Below are positions 6,378-8,387 of a DNA stretch of 8,387 nucleotides, piece by piece (position 1 is the first letter of the stretch; every line of letters begins with the position of its first letter). The translations under genes were made by a program, and so were the position numbers. The DNA lies in NCBI GenBank assembly GCA_020719895.1, contig DYPM01000081.1, positions 1 to 8,387 on the forward strand, written 5' to 3'. The DNA comes from Sulfurovum sp. (GTDB lineage: Bacteria; Campylobacterota; Campylobacteria; Campylobacterales; Sulfurovaceae). The notes beneath the pieces were generated by a model, which worked only from the letters and a program-made list of their open reading frames with translations, was not told where the DNA came from and made no database searches.

Positions 6378-7439
6378 ATGGCAAATTACGGACCTAAAGA
6401 TATCAAAAAACTCAGAGAGATGACAGACGCAGGAATGATGGATTGTAAGCAAGCACTTGCAGAGTCAGATGGAGATATGGAAAAAGCCAAAGAGTGGCTT
6501 AGAGATAAAGGTTTGAGTGCGGCTGCAAAAAAAGCCAACAAAGTAGCCGCAGAGGGTTCTATTTCTGTCAAAGTAGAAGGTAACAAAGCATTTGTAGTTG
6601 AGGTGAACTCTCAAACTGACTTTGTTGCTCAAAATGAAAAATTCCTCAAAGTGCTTTCTGATATTACAGACCATGCGTTTGATAATGATCTTCTTGATGC
6701 AGATGCTATCAATACTTCTGAAATTAACGGTCAAGCTTTTGGCGAATATCTTTCACTTCAAATCGCAACAATTGGCGAGAAGTTGGTGGTAAGACGTGCG
6801 ACAATGATTCATGCTGATGAAGATGTCGCAATCAATGGTTATATTCATGCCAATAAACAAATCGGCGTGATTGTCGCTGCAAAATGTGACTCGGCTCAAA
6901 CTGCCGAGAAGCTTGCACCATCACTCAAAAGTGTTGCAATGCACGCATCTGCGATGAGACCATCTACTCTCTCTTATAAAGATTTTGCACCAGAGTATGT
7001 CGAAGCAGAGACACAAGGTAGAATCGTAGCTATCGAAAACGAAAATGAAGAACTCAAAAGACTCGGAAAAACACTCAAAAACGTACCAAAATTCATCTCT
7101 ATGTCTCAAATTACTCACGAAGTTCTTGAAGCAGAAAAAGAGGAGATGAAAAAAGAGCTTGCCTTAGAGGGAAAACCAGAGAAGATTTGGGACAAAATCC
7201 TTCCAGGCAAAGTGGAGAGATTTGTCCTTGACAATACAACACTTGACCAAGAGCAGTGTTTGCTTGATCAGCAGTTTGTTATGGATGATAGTAAAAATGT
7301 CGCTCAGTTTATTGCTGAAGAGGCAAAAAAAGCAGGCGGAAGTGCCGAACTCATTCGATTCGTTAGACTTGAAGTGGGCGAAGGTATCGAAATCGTCGAA
7401 GAGGATTTTGCAAGCGAAGTCGCAAGACAAATGGCATAA
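6378..7439 (+). CDS. tsf: translation elongation factor Ts
   Basis: EF-Ts is the guanine nucleotide exchange factor that releases GDP from EF-Tu. The N-terminal UBA-like domain contains LREMTDAGMMDCKQAL (12-27), followed by NSQTDFVAQNEKF with the TDFV motif (80-83) that contacts EF-Tu. The core domain continues to residue 353. The length exceeds the E. coli protein (283) and fits Campylobacterota forms of about 355. The ribosome binding site GGAGG (6366-6370) lies inside the last codons of rpsB, seven bases before the ATG, indicating tight coupling. A hairpin follows the stop codon. Confidence 0.98.
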   Translation: MANYGPKDIKKLREMTDAGMMDCKQALAESDGDMEKAKEWLRDKGLSAAAKKANKVAAEGSISVKVEGNKAFVVEVNSQTDFVAQNEKFLKVLSDITDHAFDNDLLDADAINTSEINGQAFGEYLSLQIATIGEKLVVRRATMIHADEDVAINGYIHANKQIGVIVAAKCDSAQTAEKLAPSLKSVAMHASAMRPSTLSYKDFAPEYVEAETQGRIVAIENENEELKRLGKTLKNVPKFISMSQITHEVLEAEKEEMKKELALEGKPEKIWDKILPGKVERFVLDNTTLDQEQCLLDQQFVMDDSKNVAQFIAEEAKKAGGSAELIRFVRLEVGEGIEIVEEDFASEVARQMA

Positions 7440-7458
7440 TTTTTTAGCAATAACATCT

Positions 7459-7499
7459 TGTGGTGGGCTTCTCCTCCCACTGCACAAAACCCTCTTTTT
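7459..7499 (+). terminator. probable terminator of rpsB-tsf
   Basis: GTGGG (7463-7467) pairs with CCCAC (7476-7480) across an 8-base loop. The stem extends outward through two G-T wobbles and two further pairs (7459-7460 with 7483-7484). A TTTTT run at 7495-7499 follows after a 10-base gap. The gap makes it less than ideal, but the site, 20 bases after tsf and just before a new promoter, fits termination. Confidence 0.45.
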
Positions 7500-7519
7500 C
7501 TCTCTCATTTAAAACACTT

Positions 7520-7528
7520 TGATATAAT
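7520..7528 (+). promoter_or_regulatory. extended -10 promoter before the structured element and ABC ATPase gene
   Basis: TGaTATAAT is a perfect extended -10 element, with CT-rich and A-rich sequence upstream. Start is expected near 7535, which coincides with the first base of the inverted-repeat element at 7536. The same promoter could drive a separate small RNA, the ABC ATPase gene, or both. Confidence 0.6.
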
Positions 7529-7535
7529 CTTTCAT

Positions 7536-7671
7536 TAGAGTTCTTGCAGAACTCAAAATAACGCCTAATGAACAAAGTCCATTAGGCTACGCTAACGCTA
7601 AGTTGTCTTCAGCAGACGGGCTCTCACGCACTTTGTGCTTAGACTTCTTGTTTTGCAAGAACTCTATTTTT
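7536..7671 (+). other. structured inverted-repeat element: candidate small RNA, leader RNA or dispersed palindromic repeat
   Basis: The ends pair over 17 positions (7536-7552 with 7650-7666): 13 perfect pairs, one G-T wobble, then three more pairs. Inside are the hairpins GCCTAATG/CATTAGGC (7563-7570, 7580-7587), GTCT/AGAC (7605-7608, 7614-7617) and GCAC/GTGC (7628-7631, 7635-7638). CTAAG (7598-7602) and CTTAG (7638-7642) can close the last two. TTTTT (7667-7671) follows the terminal stem. The whole fits a small RNA with its own promoter and terminator, but also a leader of the ABC ATPase gene or a small mobile repeat. I see no protein-coding content, no convincing target duplication, and no match to a known RNA family that I can recall. 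Confidence 0.5.
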
Positions 7672-7687
7672 ATGCTTAAGGATTTTT

Positions 7688-8335
7688 GTGTCCACACCTA
7701 CACTTCAAGCCACTTCTATTTCTCATAAATTTGATTATCCGCTTTTTAGTGATATCAATTTTACACTTTATCCACGTGAGTCTGCTGCAATTATTGGGCG
7801 AAGTGGCAGTGGAAAATCAACGCTATTGCATATCTTTTCAACTTTTCTGCAACCCAACGGAGGGAAAGTAAAACTACTCGATAGAGATCTCTACACGCTT
7901 ACGCAGAGTGAATTGGAGAAGATGAGACGCTATGAAATAGGAATTGTGTTTCAGTTTCACTATCTTTTTAAAGGAATGAGTGCGATGGAAAATATCTCTA
8001 TCGCATCGATGCTTTCGGGAGAAAAAATAGATGAGAAGTTGCTTTGTGATCTTCAAATCGAAGGTTTGATGGGACAAAAAATCAGTGAACTTTCAGGCGG
8101 ACAACAACAGCGTGTCTCTATCGCAAGAGCATTATGTAAAAAACCACGGATTATTTTTGCTGATGAACCTACTGGAAATCTTGACAAAGAGACAGCAAAT
8201 ATCGTGATGGATGTTCTACTCTCCTACATCAAAGAGGAGAATGCCACACTGTTATTGGTAACACATGATATGCAGATAGCAGAGGTTTGCGATAAGATAT
8301 ATCGACTTGAAGATAGAGGATTGAGGCTTATTTGA
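7688..8335 (+). CDS. ABC transporter ATP-binding protein, LolD/FtsE/MacB type
   Basis: A 215-residue single-domain ATPase of the LolD/FtsE/MacB branch. Walker A is GRSGSGKST (37-45), the Q-loop Gln is 89 (VFQFHYLF), the signature LSGGQQQR covers 135-142, Walker B IIFADE covers 155-160 with Asp159 and catalytic Glu160, the D-loop is GNLD (163-166), and the switch His is 193 in LVTHD. All residues needed for hydrolysis are present. The start is GTG, supported by AAGGA at 7678-7682, five bases upstream; no ATG lies near in this frame. LolD, with a LolCE-type permease, releases lipoproteins from the inner membrane, but no permease gene is in the window, so the substrate is open. The same gene follows tsf in Campylobacter, with fliR after it. 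The lolD name is therefore withheld. Confidence 0.88.
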   Translation: MSTPTLQATSISHKFDYPLFSDINFTLYPRESAAIIGRSGSGKSTLLHIFSTFLQPNGGKVKLLDRDLYTLTQSELEKMRRYEIGIVFQFHYLFKGMSAMENISIASMLSGEKIDEKLLCDLQIEGLMGQKISELSGGQQQRVSIARALCKKPRIIFADEPTGNLDKETANIVMDVLLSYIKEENATLLLVTHDMQIAEVCDKIYRLEDRGLRLI

Positions 8336-8387
8336 TAGAATTTTTTCAGAACTCTCTTTAGGAAACTTCTAAAAACATAGATTGCTT

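Noticed and set aside
7222..7512. Plus-strand frame of 96 codons overlapping the end of tsf and running into the intergenic gap.
   Set aside because: It is mostly an alternative frame of tsf, ends inside the terminator region, and has no ribosome binding site or family signature.
7536..7671. Structured element as SRP RNA, 6S RNA or tmRNA.
   Set aside because: The SRP GGAA-type loop motif is absent. The multi-hairpin layout and length do not fit 6S RNA, and there is no tRNA-like end for tmRNA.
8347..8355. AGAACTCT near the window end as a second copy of the element arm.
   Set aside because: Only eight bases match, with no partner arm or internal hairpins nearby, which is expected by chance in this composition.
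8332..8361. A TTG start overlapping the ABC ATPase stop, giving MIEFFQNSL before TAG, as a broken fliR start.
   Set aside because: Only nine codons precede the stop, there is no other support, and the true next gene may start beyond 8387. The last 52 bases hold no open frame worth calling.
1..8387. CRISPR arrays, insertion sequences, integrases or phage genes.
   Set aside because: No regularly spaced direct repeats, transposase or recombinase motifs were seen in any frame. The tandem paralogues are the only large repeats.

Overview
The window looks like chromosomal DNA of a Campylobacterota (epsilonproteobacterial) species, probably an environmental Sulfurovum/Sulfurimonas-like lineage. This rests on AT-rich coding sequence, extended -10 promoters (TGnTATAAT type) behind T-rich stretches with no clear -35, long EF-Ts and S2 proteins typical of the group, and the gene order rpsB-tsf-ABC ATPase. 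From established knowledge, Campylobacter jejuni has the same order, followed by fliR. The genus is an inference.

Layout. Positions 4-79 (minus) hold a complete tRNA-Ala(GGC). A divergent intergenic region leads to a bcp-type peroxiredoxin (199-666). Then comes the accessory part, 724-5305: two tandem copies of a two-gene module. Each copy encodes a Cys-rich lipoprotein followed 9-12 bases later by an outer-membrane beta-barrel of the TraF_2/FadL-like 'SNPAGL' type. The copies are clear paralogues, diverged but collinear, and each seems to have its own promoter. A hairpin closes the second module. The housekeeping part follows: a promoter and structured leader, rpsB (5518-6375), tsf (6378-7439), a likely terminator, a strong promoter, a compact inverted-repeat element of about 135 bases (7536-7671), and a LolD/FtsE-type ABC ATPase starting at GTG (7688-8335). 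The last 52 bases hold no gene I can support.

How the parts may work together. rpsB and tsf are the translation pair common to most bacteria. The two lipoprotein/barrel modules probably act at the outer membrane: the lipoproteins carry six Cys at matching positions beyond the lipobox Cys, and nine D/E-X-N-X-S/T sequons in total, the acceptor motif of the PglB N-glycosylation pathway of this phylum. They may therefore be disulfide-bonded periplasmic glycolipoproteins partnered with a barrel. Their function is unknown to me. With the tandem duplication, this is the best candidate in the window for an undescribed system. The second point worth following is the structured element before the ABC ATPase, whose ends pair over 17 positions, which starts almost exactly at the predicted transcription start, and which ends in a T-run.
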